Assembly: GCA_020445745.1 (NCBI GenBank)
Contig: JAGRGB010000214.1
Coordinates: forward strand, 1-33,238
Direction of reading: 5' to 3'
Length of the DNA stretch: 33,238 bases
Source: Rhodocyclaceae bacterium
GTDB taxonomy: Bacteria; Pseudomonadota; Gammaproteobacteria; Burkholderiales; Rhodocyclaceae
This document shows positions 7,734 to 15,664 of this stretch, in pieces (position 1 is the stretch's first letter; every line of letters begins with the position of its first letter). The translations under genes and the position numbers were made by a program. Under the pieces are notes generated by a model that searched no databases, had not been told where the DNA came from, and worked only from the letters and a program-made list of their open reading frames with translations.

Positions 7734-8401
7734 TTCGCTTCGATAGCGCACGCTGCCAGGCGCTGATCTTCGACATGGACGGCGTGCTGCTCGACTCCGA
7801 GCGCATCGCCTACGAGATCGGTCGCCAGATATGCGAAGACATGGGCCTGCCGTGGCGGCACGAGGTGGCGATGCAGATGATCGGCCGCAATTCCCGTGAA
7901 TTCGAGGCGCTGCTGAAGGGCGCCTATGGTCGGGACTTCCCGGTCGCCGAGCACCAGCAGGCGTTCGCCGAACGCTACGAGGCCGTCATCGCGGCCGGCG
8001 CCATCCCCCTCAAGCCCGGCGTCGAAGCGCTGTTCGCGCGGCTCGACGAGATCGGCCTGCGCCGCGTCGTCGCGACCTCGACGCGACGCAGCCGGGCTCT
8101 GCCGAAGCTCGAGGCGACCGGCCTGCTGGCGCGTCTCGACGGCGTCGTCGCCGGCGACGAGGTGCTCCGCGGCAAGCCCGCTCCGGACATCTTCCTGGCC
8201 GCGGCCGGCTTGCTCGGCCGCGAGCCCGGCGATTGCACCGTGGTCGAGGACTCCAATCCCGGCGTGCGCGGCGCGCTGGCGGCCGGCACCCAGGTCGTGA
8301 TGGTGCCCGACATGCTGATGCCGGCAGCGGATGTCGCGGCCGCGCGGATCTCGGTGCTGCCGTCGCTCGACGCCTTCGCCCGGCTGCTCGACGGGCCGTG
8401 A
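7730..8401 (+). CDS. HAD-superfamily hydrolase (phosphatase/phosphoglucomutase-like)
   Basis: A 223-residue HAD-like protein. Motif I FDMDGVLLDSE gives nucleophile Asp15 and acid/base Asp17. Motif II is ATSTRRS (about 114-120), motif III the Lys of GKPAPDIF, and motif IV VEDSNPGV. The helical cap lies between motifs I and II (subclass IA), as in beta-phosphoglucomutase, sugar-phosphatase and phosphoglycolate phosphatase relatives. All catalytic residues are present, so it should be active, but the substrate is not predictable. Its start overlaps the prenyltransferase stop as ATGA (7730-7733), closing the rng-prenyltransferase-HAD chain. Confidence 0.88.
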   Translation: MIRFDSARCQALIFDMDGVLLDSERIAYEIGRQICEDMGLPWRHEVAMQMIGRNSREFEALLKGAYGRDFPVAEHQQAFAERYEAVIAAGAIPLKPGVEALFARLDEIGLRRVVATSTRRSRALPKLEATGLLARLDGVVAGDEVLRGKPAPDIFLAAAGLLGREPGDCTVVEDSNPGVRGALAAGTQVVMVPDMLMPAADVAAARISVLPSLDAFARLLDGP

Positions 8402-8469
8402 GCGAACGCCGGCGCGACGACGCCGACCGCGCCCTCAAGCACCTCGCGGCCCGGCCGACATACTTCTGA
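8398..8469 (+). CDS. Possible 23-residue peptide after the HAD gene
   Basis: A GTG at 8398 overlaps the HAD stop as GTGA and opens a 23-codon frame (SERRRDDADRALKHLAARP, then TYF). Four-base overlap is the normal junction in this operon, which is the only support. It is too short for composition to be informative and I do not recognise it. Confidence 0.18.
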   Translation: MSERRRDDADRALKHLAARPTYF

Positions 8470-8587
8470 GACTGCCCCTGCGCGCGCGGCAGCCACATAC
8501 GATGCGCCGGCAAGGCCTTCGCGCTGGCCGACGCCATGACATGACGATTAAACTGGTGCCGGGCCATCACCCGGACAAGGAGTTGCC

Positions 8588-9199
8588 GTGCAGTTGATTG
8601 GCATGCTGGATTCCCCGTTCGTGCGTCGTAGCTTCATCGTCGCCCAACGGCTGGGGATCGCGCTCGAGCACCGGCCCCTTTCGGTGTTCCGCAATTTCGC
8701 CGAGTTCCACGCCATCAATCCGCTGGTGCGGGCGCCGACGCTGATCCTCGACGACGGCAGCTGTCTGGTCGACAGCGGCCTCATCGTCGAACACCTGATG
8801 AGCCTCGCCCCCGATGGCAGACTGCTGCCCGGCGATCCGGCCGGGCGTCTGTTGTGCCGCCAGCTCACCGGCCTCGGCCTGTCGATGTGCGACAAGGCGG
8901 TGCAGCTCTACTACGAACTGGGCGTTCGCCCCCAGACATTGCGCTGGCCGGAGTGGATCACCCGCTGCACCGCGCAATTGCGCGACAATGCGGCGATGCT
9001 CGAACAGCACTGCGAGTGCCCGGAGGGCTGGTTGCAGGGGGACGTGCCACGCCTGTCCGACATCACCGTCGCAGTCGCCTGGCGTTTCACCCATCACGTG
9101 CTGCCGCACATCCTCGATCCGAACGAATACCCGCGGCTCGGGGCGCTCGGCGATCGTGCCGAAGCGCTGCCGGAATTCGTCGCGGCCGACTTCGAGTGA
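8588..9199 (+). CDS. Glutathione S-transferase family protein (YibF-like)
   Basis: A 203-residue protein with the thioredoxin-fold N-terminal GST domain (LIGMLDSPFVRRSFIVAQRLG, about 3-23). It has NPLVRAPTLILDDG with the cis-Pro loop (about 45-58) and the glutathione-contact segment LVDSGLIVEHL, followed by an all-helical C-terminal domain. The N-terminus SPFVRR resembles YibF-type GSTs and also SspA-like proteins; glutathione transfer activity is unproven. GTG at 8588 is chosen because a strong ribosome site AAGGAG (8577-8582) lies 5 bases upstream. It stands alone in its 386-base-flanked setting before ruvA. Confidence 0.85.
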   Translation: MQLIGMLDSPFVRRSFIVAQRLGIALEHRPLSVFRNFAEFHAINPLVRAPTLILDDGSCLVDSGLIVEHLMSLAPDGRLLPGDPAGRLLCRQLTGLGLSMCDKAVQLYYELGVRPQTLRWPEWITRCTAQLRDNAAMLEQHCECPEGWLQGDVPRLSDITVAVAWRFTHHVLPHILDPNEYPRLGALGDRAEALPEFVAADFE

Positions 9200-9460
9200 G
9201 CCGGATCGGTAGCGGCGCCCGGGCGGGCGCTGGCACGACCTCGACGCCCACCGCGCTGGTCGCGGATCGGCTGGGCACCGGCGATCCCCCGCGCGGCTGC
9301 CCGCAGGAGGCCATCACCCGCCCCGGGGGTGAGGCGGGGATTCCGACAAGCACTGCGTCGAGGCCGTCGAGCGGGCTGGCTGTGCAAGGCCGGTCCTCCC
9401 ATGGCGCGCAGCGACAGGAGGGCATTCCGTGAGCACTGGCGCGAAGGATCGGACCGGCCG
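9200..9460. other. 261-base gap before ruvA
   Basis: Nothing recognisable as a gene. It contains a G+C-only hairpin GCGCCC-GGGC-GGGCGC at 9214-9229 without a T-run, which could weakly end GST transcription. No LexA box of the CTGT-N8-ACAG type was found upstream of ruvA. Confidence 0.4.
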
Positions 9461-10063
9461 ATGATCGGAAGGATTCGTGGGACACTGGCGGAGAAGAATC
9501 CGCCACGCATCTTGGTCGACGTGCAGGGCATCGGCTACGAGCTCGACGTGCCGATGAGCACCTACTACGGACTGCCGGAATGCGGCCAGGCGGTGAGCCT
9601 GTTCACCCATTTCGCGGTCCGCGAAGACGGGCATTTCCTGTACGGGTTCTCGACCTGCGACGAACAGGCCACCTTCCGCCAACTGCTCAAGGTGTCGGGC
9701 ATCGGTGCACGGACCGCGCTGGCCGTGCTGTCGGGGCTGTCGGTCGATGAGCTGCGGCGCGCGGTGTCGCTGCAGGAAGCGGGCCGGCTGGTGAAGATTC
9801 CGGGCATCGGCAAGAAGACCGCCGAGCGCCTGTTACTGGAATTGCGCGACCGGCTCGGGCAGGGCCTGGCTGCAGACGTGGCGGGGACCGTGCCGACAGC
9901 CGGCGGCGAGAGCGCAGCGGACGCGCGCAGCGACGTCGTGCATGCGCTGCTGGCCCTCGGCTACAGCGAGAAGGAGGCCCTCCGCGCCAGTGAAGGCCTG
10001 GCGGCCGACGGCGACGTCTCGGACGGCATCCGCGTCGCCCTGAAGAAACTTTCGAAGGCCTGA
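9461..10063 (+). CDS. ruvA: Holliday junction DNA helicase subunit RuvA
   Basis: RuvA tetramers bind Holliday junctions and load the RuvB motor for branch migration. The 200-residue protein shows the N-terminal OB-fold domain ([31 protein letters not shown], about 1-63), two helix-hairpin-helix motifs ([18 protein letters not shown] and [19 protein letters not shown]), and the C-terminal RuvB-contacting domain III (about 150-200; [16 protein letters not shown]). The frame is open 44 codons upstream, but MIGRIRG is the canonical start. ruvC and ruvB, normally its operon partners, are not adjacent: upstream is a GST-like gene, downstream a convergent copper oxidase. Confidence 0.96.
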   Translation: MIGRIRGTLAEKNPPRILVDVQGIGYELDVPMSTYYGLPECGQAVSLFTHFAVREDGHFLYGFSTCDEQATFRQLLKVSGIGARTALAVLSGLSVDELRRAVSLQEAGRLVKIPGIGKKTAERLLLELRDRLGQGLAADVAGTVPTAGGESAADARSDVVHALLALGYSEKEALRASEGLAADGDVSDGIRVALKKLSKA

Positions 10064-10081
10064 ACGCCGAACCGCCCGCCG

Positions 10082-10098
10082 CGGCGCTGGCCGCGCCG
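10082..10098. terminator. Hairpin between convergent ruvA and the copper oxidase gene
   Basis: CGGCGC-TGGCC-GCGCCG forms a 6-bp stem with a 5-base loop in the 40-base gap between the two stops. No T-run on either strand, so it is at best a weak bidirectional terminator. Confidence 0.35.
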
Positions 10099-10103
10099 GG
10101 ACC

Positions 10104-11528
10104 TCACTCGACCGCGATGGTCCCCATCATGCCGCCGGCGGCATGCTCCAGGATGTGGCAGTGGAACATCCACTCGCCGAGATTGTCGGCGACGAAGGCC
10201 ACGTCCACCGATTGCCGTGGCGCCATCAGCACGGTGTCGCGCCAATCCTGCTCGACCACCGGCCGGCCGTCGACGCCGACGACCCGGAAGAAATGGCCGT
10301 GCAGGTGCATCGGGTGGGCAAAGTCGGTCTGGTTGATCAGCCGCAGCACGACGTGGTCGCCCTTGCGCACGTAGAGCAGGGGGTCGTGCAGCAGCGCATG
10401 TTCGTGCTGGGCGCTGAAGTTCATGGTCCAGGCGAGCTTCTCCTTTTCCATGATCTCCTGGATATTGGTCGGCTTGCCGTCGATCATGCCGATCACCGGC
10501 GAGCCGCGCATGCCGCCCTCGAACACGATGTAGTGGTCGATCGCCTTGGCGACGTCGGGCTCGGGCAGATCATTGGCAGCGAGTTGCATCGGCGCACCCA
10601 GCGGCTTGTCGCGCAGCGGTGCGTCGTCGAGGTAGCTGACCCTGGCGATCTGGCCGCGGCTGCGCCGGTCCACGTCCAGGACCTTGTGCTCGCTGCCCGG
10701 CGCCGCCATGAAGTCCACCACCAGGTCGACCCGCATGCCGGGGCCGAGATCGACGGTCTCCAGTTCGCGCGGCTTGATCGCCTGGCCGTCGAGGGCCACC
10801 GCGTGCAGCGTGTGCCCGGCCAGCCTGAGGCGGAAGATGCGGGCCGACGCAGCGTTTATCAGGCGCAACCGCATGCGCTCGCCGGAGCGCACCGCCAGCG
10901 CCACCTTCTCGCCCGCCTGCTGGCCGTTGACCAGCACGACGTTGCCCAGGCGGCCGTCGTTGGCGATGTCGAGAATCCGGCCGAAATCATTGATCTGGCG
11001 GCCCTTGGCGTCGACGCGCACGTCCGACAGCACCCACACCACCTCGCGGTCCACCTCGATCGGCGCGTCCTCCTCGACGATCAGCGGGCCGTACAGACCC
11101 CGCGGCACCTGCTCGAAGCTGATCTGATGGGGGTGATACCAGAAGGTGCCGGAATCCTTCACCTCGTACTCGTAGCTGTACATCTCCCCCGGCTTGATCG
11201 GGTACTGGGTGACGTAGGGAACACCGTCCATCGCGTTCGGCACCCGCAGCCCGTGCCAGTGCACCGTGGTATCGATGCCGGACAGGTCGTTGTTGACGAC
11301 GACCTTGACGCGATCACCCTTGCGAAAGCGCAGCTCCGGCCCCGGCACCGAACGGTTGAAGGCCCAGAAGTCGGTCATCGGGCCGTCGGGGGCAAGGGCC
11401 TGCTCGAAATGGCCAGCGCTGAGCACGAACTCGCGGGACCCCGCAGCCGCGCGGGCGATCCCCGGCAAGGCGGCGAGACCCGCCGCGGCAGCACCCGTCT
11501 TCAGGAAATCCCTTCTGCTCGTCGTCAT
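10104..11528 (-). CDS. Tat-exported multicopper oxidase
   Basis: A 474-residue three-cupredoxin-domain blue copper oxidase (laccase/CueO-like). The N-terminus has a twin-arginine signal, TSRRDFLKTGAAAAGLAALP, predicting folded export to the periplasm. All four copper motifs are present: HWHG (90-93), YHPH (131-134), HPMHLHGH (405-412) and HCHILEH (456-462), followed by Met467 as the likely type 1 axial ligand. This is a complete type 1 plus trinuclear site, so oxidation of a substrate with reduction of O2 to water is expected; the substrate is unknown. Three domains and the trinuclear motifs argue against a two-domain NirK nitrite reductase. It is the last gene after the PilJ-N protein (40-base gap), probably cotranscribed. 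Confidence 0.92.
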   Translation of the reverse strand: MTTSRRDFLKTGAAAAGLAALPGIARAAAGSREFVLSAGHFEQALAPDGPMTDFWAFNRSVPGPELRFRKGDRVKVVVNNDLSGIDTTVHWHGLRVPNAMDGVPYVTQYPIKPGEMYSYEYEVKDSGTFWYHPHQISFEQVPRGLYGPLIVEEDAPIEVDREVVWVLSDVRVDAKGRQINDFGRILDIANDGRLGNVVLVNGQQAGEKVALAVRSGERMRLRLINAASARIFRLRLAGHTLHAVALDGQAIKPRELETVDLGPGMRVDLVVDFMAAPGSEHKVLDVDRRSRGQIARVSYLDDAPLRDKPLGAPMQLAANDLPEPDVAKAIDHYIVFEGGMRGSPVIGMIDGKPTNIQEIMEKEKLAWTMNFSAQHEHALLHDPLLYVRKGDHVVLRLINQTDFAHPMHLHGHFFRVVGVDGRPVVEQDWRDTVLMAPRQSVDVAFVADNLGEWMFHCHILEHAAGGMMGTIAVE

Positions 11529-11568
11529 GTCGCTCGTCCCCCCGCGGCAGGCCCTGCGCCCGCCTGCT

Positions 11569-12345
11569 TCATTGGCTGGATTGTTCGTACATCCGCGTCA
11601 CGCGTTCGCTGGCGACCAGAATCGACTCGGTGGCCTCCGCGACGATCAGGCGATAGGAGGTCGCGCCCTCGGCGGCGATCGCGGTCTGCAGCCACTCCCA
11701 CTGCAGGGCCATCTCGTCGAGTTCGCGACGGATCTCGTCGGTGTTCTCGCGCTGGGCGCGAAGCCGCTCGAGGCCGCCGGAGAATTCATTGGCCGCGGCG
11801 TCCAGCTCCTCACGGACGGCCGCCGACTCGACGCCCCAGCTCACCAACATGTAGGCCTTGGCAATGCGCTGGCACAACGCGCTCTGTCGACCCGCCAGCG
11901 TCACCAGGCGGTTGCCCGGCGTGTCGGCGCGGTCCTGGAGGTGTTGCAGCAGGCGCTTCGCAGCGAGATCGACCTCGTCGGTCTGGCGCGACAGCGACAA
12001 GGCCCTGTCGCGCGACACCGGCTCCAGCGCGCCGCTCTTGAGCGGCTGCCAGGCCAGCGCCAGTTCCGACAAGGCCTTCTGGGTGCCGTCGTCGACGGCG
12101 CTGTGATCGAGCTTGCCGAGGTTCGCATCGAAGCCGGCCAGCGCACTGGTCAGTTGATTCATCGCCGCGGTCGGCAGCACGTTGAGACCGATCTGGCTGT
12201 AGGCCTTGACCACCCGCTGGGCGAGCATGCGCTGCTGACTGGCGAGGCCGACCGGGCCCTGGTCGGCCATCGCCCGGCCGGCGAGCACCGCGACGGCAAG
12301 CCCCAGGAACCATGCCGACATCGCCCTTCGCATCTTCAGCGTCAT
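11569..12345 (-). CDS. Secreted protein with two PilJ-type N-terminal (nitrate/nitrite-sensor-like) domains
   Basis: A 258-residue protein with a signal peptide (hydrophobic core about 11-22, cleavage near AMA-DQ) and two copies of the helical module of the PilJ N-terminal domain family (PF13675 type). The first copy carries SQQRMLAQRVVKAYSQ (about 36-51) and the second GRQSALCQRIAKAYML (about 152-167). In the family these domains are the periplasmic sensory part of PilJ and NarX/NarQ-like sensors. Here there is no C-terminal membrane segment, HAMP, kinase or MCP signalling domain, so it appears to be a free periplasmic ligand-binding or accessory protein. It lies 55 bases after the helical-protein gene and 40 bases before the copper oxidase. 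Confidence 0.78.
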   Translation of the reverse strand: MTLKMRRAMSAWFLGLAVAVLAGRAMADQGPVGLASQQRMLAQRVVKAYSQIGLNVLPTAAMNQLTSALAGFDANLGKLDHSAVDDGTQKALSELALAWQPLKSGALEPVSRDRALSLSRQTDEVDLAAKRLLQHLQDRADTPGNRLVTLAGRQSALCQRIAKAYMLVSWGVESAAVREELDAAANEFSGGLERLRAQRENTDEIRRELDEMALQWEWLQTAIAAEGATSYRLIVAEATESILVASERVTRMYEQSSQ

Positions 12346-12400
12346 CCCAATCCTCTCGTTCCGATCTGGTGCGCCGGTCGGCGCGAAAGCTGCCCTTCCT

Positions 12401-13270
12401 TCAGAAAACCGGAACGCCCATCGACTGCAGGGCGCGGTTCAGCTGCTTGGTGGCCTCTTCCATCAGGGTCACCGCTTCCTTGTATTTGCCGGCATCCGCT
12501 TCGCTCTCGGCCTCGAGCTTGAGCCGTCGCCCTTCGCCGACGAAGCGGTCGACGAGCTGACGCTTGCCACCCTCGGCACGCCCCTCGCCGATCATCATGT
12601 CCACCATGATCTGGTTGCTGCCGAACCGCTTCTGCTCGTAGGCGTACTCTTCGGCCGGGGTCTCGAAGTTGAGCGACAACACCACTTCCTGGCCCGCACG
12701 CAGGCGCGACAGCTCCTGCACCGCGAGCTTGTAGGCGTCCGCCATGTGCCGGTTGGCCTCGCCGAGACGATCGGCGCCGGCGAGCTTGTTGCCTTCCGCA
12801 GCGAGGCGGTCGATCTCGCCGAGCACCCGGATCGCTTCCTGTTCCAGCTTGGGGTCACGCCTCAGGTCATCCACCGCGGCGCGATAGGTGCGCACCTGCT
12901 CGGTCATGTCGGCCAGTTGCTTGCGCTGGGCGCTGTCGGACAGCCCGCCTTCCGACGACAGGCGGCGCGACGCCGAAGAGGCCGACTTGAGGGCCGCATC
13001 GAGCGCGCTCGCGGCATCGTCGAGCCGGCCTTCGTCGATTGCCTTGCGGGCGTCGTCGAGCAACCCCTTGCCCTTCTCGACGAGCATCGGGGTCTCGGCG
13101 TCCCGGCCATAGGCAGAACTCTTGGCCGCCGGCGAATTGACCAGCATCTCCACCAGCCGGAACTTCTGTTCGATCAGCCTCCTGCGCTGCTCATCGTCCG
13201 AACCGGCCTGCGAAAACGCCGCACCGGCCATCGCCAGCAGGATCACCAGCGCCAAAACATTCCTGATCAT
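12401..13270 (-). CDS. Periplasmic helical/coiled-coil protein of unknown function
   Basis: A 289-residue protein with a signal peptide (MIRNVLALVILLAMAGAAFSQ) followed by an almost entirely alpha-helical, charged mature part. Repeated Lys/Glu/Ala-rich helices such as GKGLLDDARKAIDEGRLDDA and AGKYKEAVTLMEEATKQLNR resemble TPR-like helical pairs. The start at 13270 is favoured over an in-frame ATG at 13363 because it begins the signal peptide and AGGA lies about 8 bases upstream. I do not recognise a named family. It is first in the apparent three-gene cluster with the PilJ-N protein and the copper oxidase, behind a palindrome at 13350-13363. Confidence 0.72.
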   Translation of the reverse strand: MIRNVLALVILLAMAGAAFSQAGSDDEQRRRLIEQKFRLVEMLVNSPAAKSSAYGRDAETPMLVEKGKGLLDDARKAIDEGRLDDAASALDAALKSASSASRRLSSEGGLSDSAQRKQLADMTEQVRTYRAAVDDLRRDPKLEQEAIRVLGEIDRLAAEGNKLAGADRLGEANRHMADAYKLAVQELSRLRAGQEVVLSLNFETPAEEYAYEQKRFGSNQIMVDMMIGEGRAEGGKRQLVDRFVGEGRRLKLEAESEADAGKYKEAVTLMEEATKQLNRALQSMGVPVF

Positions 13271-13349
13271 GAGGCCATCCTGAATAATCCGGGGTTCGGG
13301 GCCACCGGGGATCTTACACGCCCCGCAGTCGATCCCTGAGCATACAACA

Positions 13350-13363
13350 TTGACCGAGGTCAA
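13350..13363. promoter_or_regulatory. Perfect palindrome TTGACC-GA-GGTCAA, candidate operator
   Basis: Two 6-base half sites (TTGACC and GGTCAA) are separated by two bases; read as TTGAC-N4-GTCAA it has the geometry of a CRP/FNR-superfamily site (FNR consensus TTGAT-N4-ATCAA). It lies 12 bases past the sppA stop and 80 bases before the start of the helical-protein/PilJ-N/copper oxidase cluster. Binding by an FNR/DNR-type regulator is inference; the C/G at the inner half-site position departs from the FNR consensus. Confidence 0.45.
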
Positions 13364-13375
13364 CCCTTGCGCGGT

Positions 13376-15211
13376 TCAAGGCGAACGGCACTGGCAATGG
13401 GCGTACAGGTGGCCGGGGTCGTTCCAATGGATCAGGTCGCCGAGTTCGCCGGTGATCTGGGCGACCAGCGCGTCGACGCCGGTGGCGGCGGCGGGCACCG
13501 GGCGGTCCAGCCCGAGGGCGTGCAACAGGCGCTCGACGATGCGCTCGCGGGCGTCCAGGTCGGGCTCGATCCACTCGACCCGGTAAGTGCCCAGGGCGGC
13601 GCGCGCGGCCGCGGCGTCGATCGCCTGGGTGAGGCCGCCGAGGTGGTCGACGAGACCGTGTTCGACAGCCTGGCTGCCGCTCCAGACCTGCCCCTGGGCG
13701 ACCTTCTCGACTGCCGCCGCGTCCATGCCGCGCGCGCTCGCGACGAGCCCCACGAAACGCCGATAGCCGTTCTCGATGCTGCTCTTCAGCGCCGACGACA
13801 TCGGTTCGGACAGGGGTCGTCGCGGATCGAGTCCACCGGCGATCGGCGAGGTACCGACGCCATCGACCGCGAGCCCGCCGCGCGCCAGCAGGCCCGACAG
13901 GTCGGGGAACATGCCGAAGATGCCGATCGAGCCGGTCAGCGTCGAATGGTCTGCCCAGATCTCGTCGGCCGCCAGCGACACCCAGTAACCGCCCGATGCG
14001 GCCACCGAACTCATCGACGCGACCACCGGCTTGCCGGCCTGGCGGATCAGATCGACCTCGCGCCGGATTCGCTCCGACGCGAACACGCTGCCGCCCGGAC
14101 TGTCGACGCGCAGCACCACCGCCTTGTAGGCGTCTTCGTCACGCACCCGGGCAAGCATCGCGGCAACGGTCTCGCCACCGGCGATGCCGATCGGGCTCTC
14201 GCCATCGATGATGGCGCCCTGCACGGCCACCACCGCGACTCGCCTGCCGTCGGCCGGTTGCTGCGCACGGACCCCGGCCAGGTAGGCGCCCAGTTCGGTG
14301 CGGCGCGGCGCCTTGCCCTCTTCGAGGCGGCCGAAGCGCGAGACCTGCAGGGCCTGCCACTGGTCCGGAGTCATCAGGCCGTCCACCAGTCCGGCCTGCA
14401 CGGCCAGCTGCGCGGCGTCGCCGCCTGCGCTCGCCAGCCGCGCCGGATAGTCGTCGACCAGGGCGTCGAGCGAGTCGGCATCGAACTTGCGGTGGGCCGC
14501 AACGCCGCTCAGCCATTGCGCCCACAGGCCGTCGAGCAGGTGAGCGGTCGATTCCCGGTGGCGATCGGACATCGACTCGCGGGTGAATGGCTCGACCGCC
14601 GACTTGTGGATGCCGACGCGGAACACGTTGATGCGGACGTCGAGCTTGTCGAACAAGCCCTTGAAGTAGGTCGGATAGCTGGCAAAGCCGTGGGCCAGCA
14701 CGAAGCCGTCGGGCGCCATGTAAACTTCGTCGGCCTGGCTCGCGAGGAAGTACTGGGCCTGGGTGAAACGACTGCCCCACGCCAGGACCGGCTTGTCGGG
14801 CGCCGCTTCGCGGAAGCGCTCGATGGCCGCCGCCAGTTCCTGCAGCTTGGCGAGGCCGGCGGCGGCCAGGGGATCGGTCTCGATCACCACGCCGCGGATC
14901 CGCCCGTCGTGCGCCGCCGCGTCGAGGGCCTCGAGCACTTCGTGCAGCGGCGTCTGGCTCGGGCCGGCGCCGCGCCGCAGCAGGGTCAGCGGATCGGCCA
15001 CCGCGACCTGCTCGACGAGCTGACCGGCCGGACGCACCAGCAGCGCCGATCCGTCGATCACCGGGTCCGGCTTGCGGGCCAGGAGCGCCGCCAGCACGAG
15101 CGCCAGCAGCAGCAGGAAGATCAGATTGACGACCAGCCGTCTGAACCCGTCGATCACTGCCCAGGCGCCACCCAACAGGCGCATCAGAAGGCCTTTTCCG
15201 CTATTGCTCAT
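13376..15211 (-). CDS. sppA: Signal peptide peptidase SppA, 67K type
   Basis: Membrane-anchored serine protease that degrades cleaved signal peptides in the periplasm-facing membrane. The 611-residue length is that of the long, tandem-domain enterobacterial form. An N-terminal anchor segment lies at about 24-46 (LVVNLIFLLLLALVLAALLA). The Ser-Lys dyad is placed by alignment to known motifs: Lys203 in RVGIHKSAVEPF and Ser406 in SVAASGGYW. The C-terminal half also has RVDSPGGSVFASE. MSNSGKGLL at 15211 is preferred to an in-frame ATG at 15322, since that would extend through the divergent promoter region. It is transcribed away from the lipoprotein/protease pair. Confidence 0.94.
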   Translation of the reverse strand: MSNSGKGLLMRLLGGAWAVIDGFRRLVVNLIFLLLLALVLAALLARKPDPVIDGSALLVRPAGQLVEQVAVADPLTLLRRGAGPSQTPLHEVLEALDAAAHDGRIRGVVIETDPLAAAGLAKLQELAAAIERFREAAPDKPVLAWGSRFTQAQYFLASQADEVYMAPDGFVLAHGFASYPTYFKGLFDKLDVRINVFRVGIHKSAVEPFTRESMSDRHRESTAHLLDGLWAQWLSGVAAHRKFDADSLDALVDDYPARLASAGGDAAQLAVQAGLVDGLMTPDQWQALQVSRFGRLEEGKAPRRTELGAYLAGVRAQQPADGRRVAVVAVQGAIIDGESPIGIAGGETVAAMLARVRDEDAYKAVVLRVDSPGGSVFASERIRREVDLIRQAGKPVVASMSSVAASGGYWVSLAADEIWADHSTLTGSIGIFGMFPDLSGLLARGGLAVDGVGTSPIAGGLDPRRPLSEPMSSALKSSIENGYRRFVGLVASARGMDAAAVEKVAQGQVWSGSQAVEHGLVDHLGGLTQAIDAAAARAALGTYRVEWIEPDLDARERIVERLLHALGLDRPVPAAATGVDALVAQITGELGDLIHWNDPGHLYAHCQCRSP

Positions 15212-15238
15212 CACCCGCCCCGCCACTTCGATGCCCCG

Positions 15239-15244
15239 ATTATG
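15239..15244 (-). promoter_or_regulatory. Possible -10 element for sppA
   Basis: CATAAT on the minus strand lies 28 bases upstream of the sppA ATG. The -35 region (GGCGCC at 17-base spacing) is poor. Supported mainly by position in the 105-base divergent gap. Confidence 0.3.
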
Positions 15245-15259
15245 CCCGCACCCGATGAT

Positions 15260-15288
15260 TTGGCGCCTCGTCTGCCTTGCGATACGCT
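15260..15288 (+). promoter_or_regulatory. Sigma-70-like promoter for the lipoprotein/protease pair
   Basis: TTGGCG (15260-15265) and TACGCT (15283-15288) are separated by exactly 17 bases, in the divergent gap between sppA and the lipoprotein gene. The predicted transcript start would be about 20 bases before the ATG at 15317. Confidence 0.5.
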
Positions 15289-15316
15289 GGCGCCCACCCA
15301 TCGATTGCCGACCCGG

Positions 15317-15664
15317 ATGCATCCCATGGCCCCGCGAACCGGATACGCCCTGCTGCTGGGCGCCCTGCTGCTGTCCTCCTGCGCAAGCCCGGTCACCCAG
15401 CCGCCCGGCGATCTGCGCGTGATCGTGAGGTTCGGCGCGAGCACCGACCCCGTCGATCCGGCCTTGCTGCGCCGCCTGTCGGATGCGGCTCGAAGCGAGG
15501 TACGTGTCTCGGCCAGGATCACGGATACCGAATCGGCATACTGGCTGCGGTGCACCGAGCGCGATCCGTTCTGCGAAGACATGATGCTCCGCCTGCTTGC
15601 CGTACCGCCGGTCGAAGAAGTCATGCCGGATCGTTATCGATATCCTTCGGAACCGACACGATGA
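15317..15664 (+). CDS. Small lipoprotein resembling a free-standing protease propeptide (I9-like)
   Basis: A 115-residue lipoprotein: hydrophobic signal followed by a lipobox ending LLSSC (Cys22), then Ala at +2, which suggests outer-membrane sorting. The mature domain of about 85 residues starts DLRVIVRFGAS and ends MMLRLLAVPPVEEVMPDRYRYP. This parallels the propeptide of the next gene's protease (DARVIVKLRDQ ... LLARLADDPAVEFAVEDRLR) and the general pattern of inhibitor I9 domains (strand, helix, strand, then a 'PxVExVxPDR' edge strand). The match is by eye and no search was possible. Its TGA overlaps the protease ATG as ATGA (15661-15664), so the two are almost certainly coupled. Role as protease inhibitor or folding chaperone is inference. 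ATG 15326 is an alternative start. Confidence 0.72.
   Translation: MHPMAPRTGYALLLGALLLSSCASPVTQPPGDLRVIVRFGASTDPVDPALLRRLSDAARSEVRVSARITDTESAYWLRCTERDPFCEDMMLRLLAVPPVEEVMPDRYRYPSEPTR

Noticed and set aside
9214-9229. Hairpin GCGCCC-GGGC-GGGCGC as terminator of the GST gene
   Set aside because: No T-run follows and short G+C palindromes are common in this composition.
10104-11528. Copper nitrite reductase NirK
   Set aside because: The protein has three-domain length and the four His-rich copper motifs of a laccase-type oxidase, not the two-domain NirK pattern.
13367-15316. Long plus-strand open frame running opposite sppA into the lipoprotein gene
   Set aside because: Only its last 115 codons (from 15317) have a start, lipobox and family-like domain; the rest is antisense to sppA.
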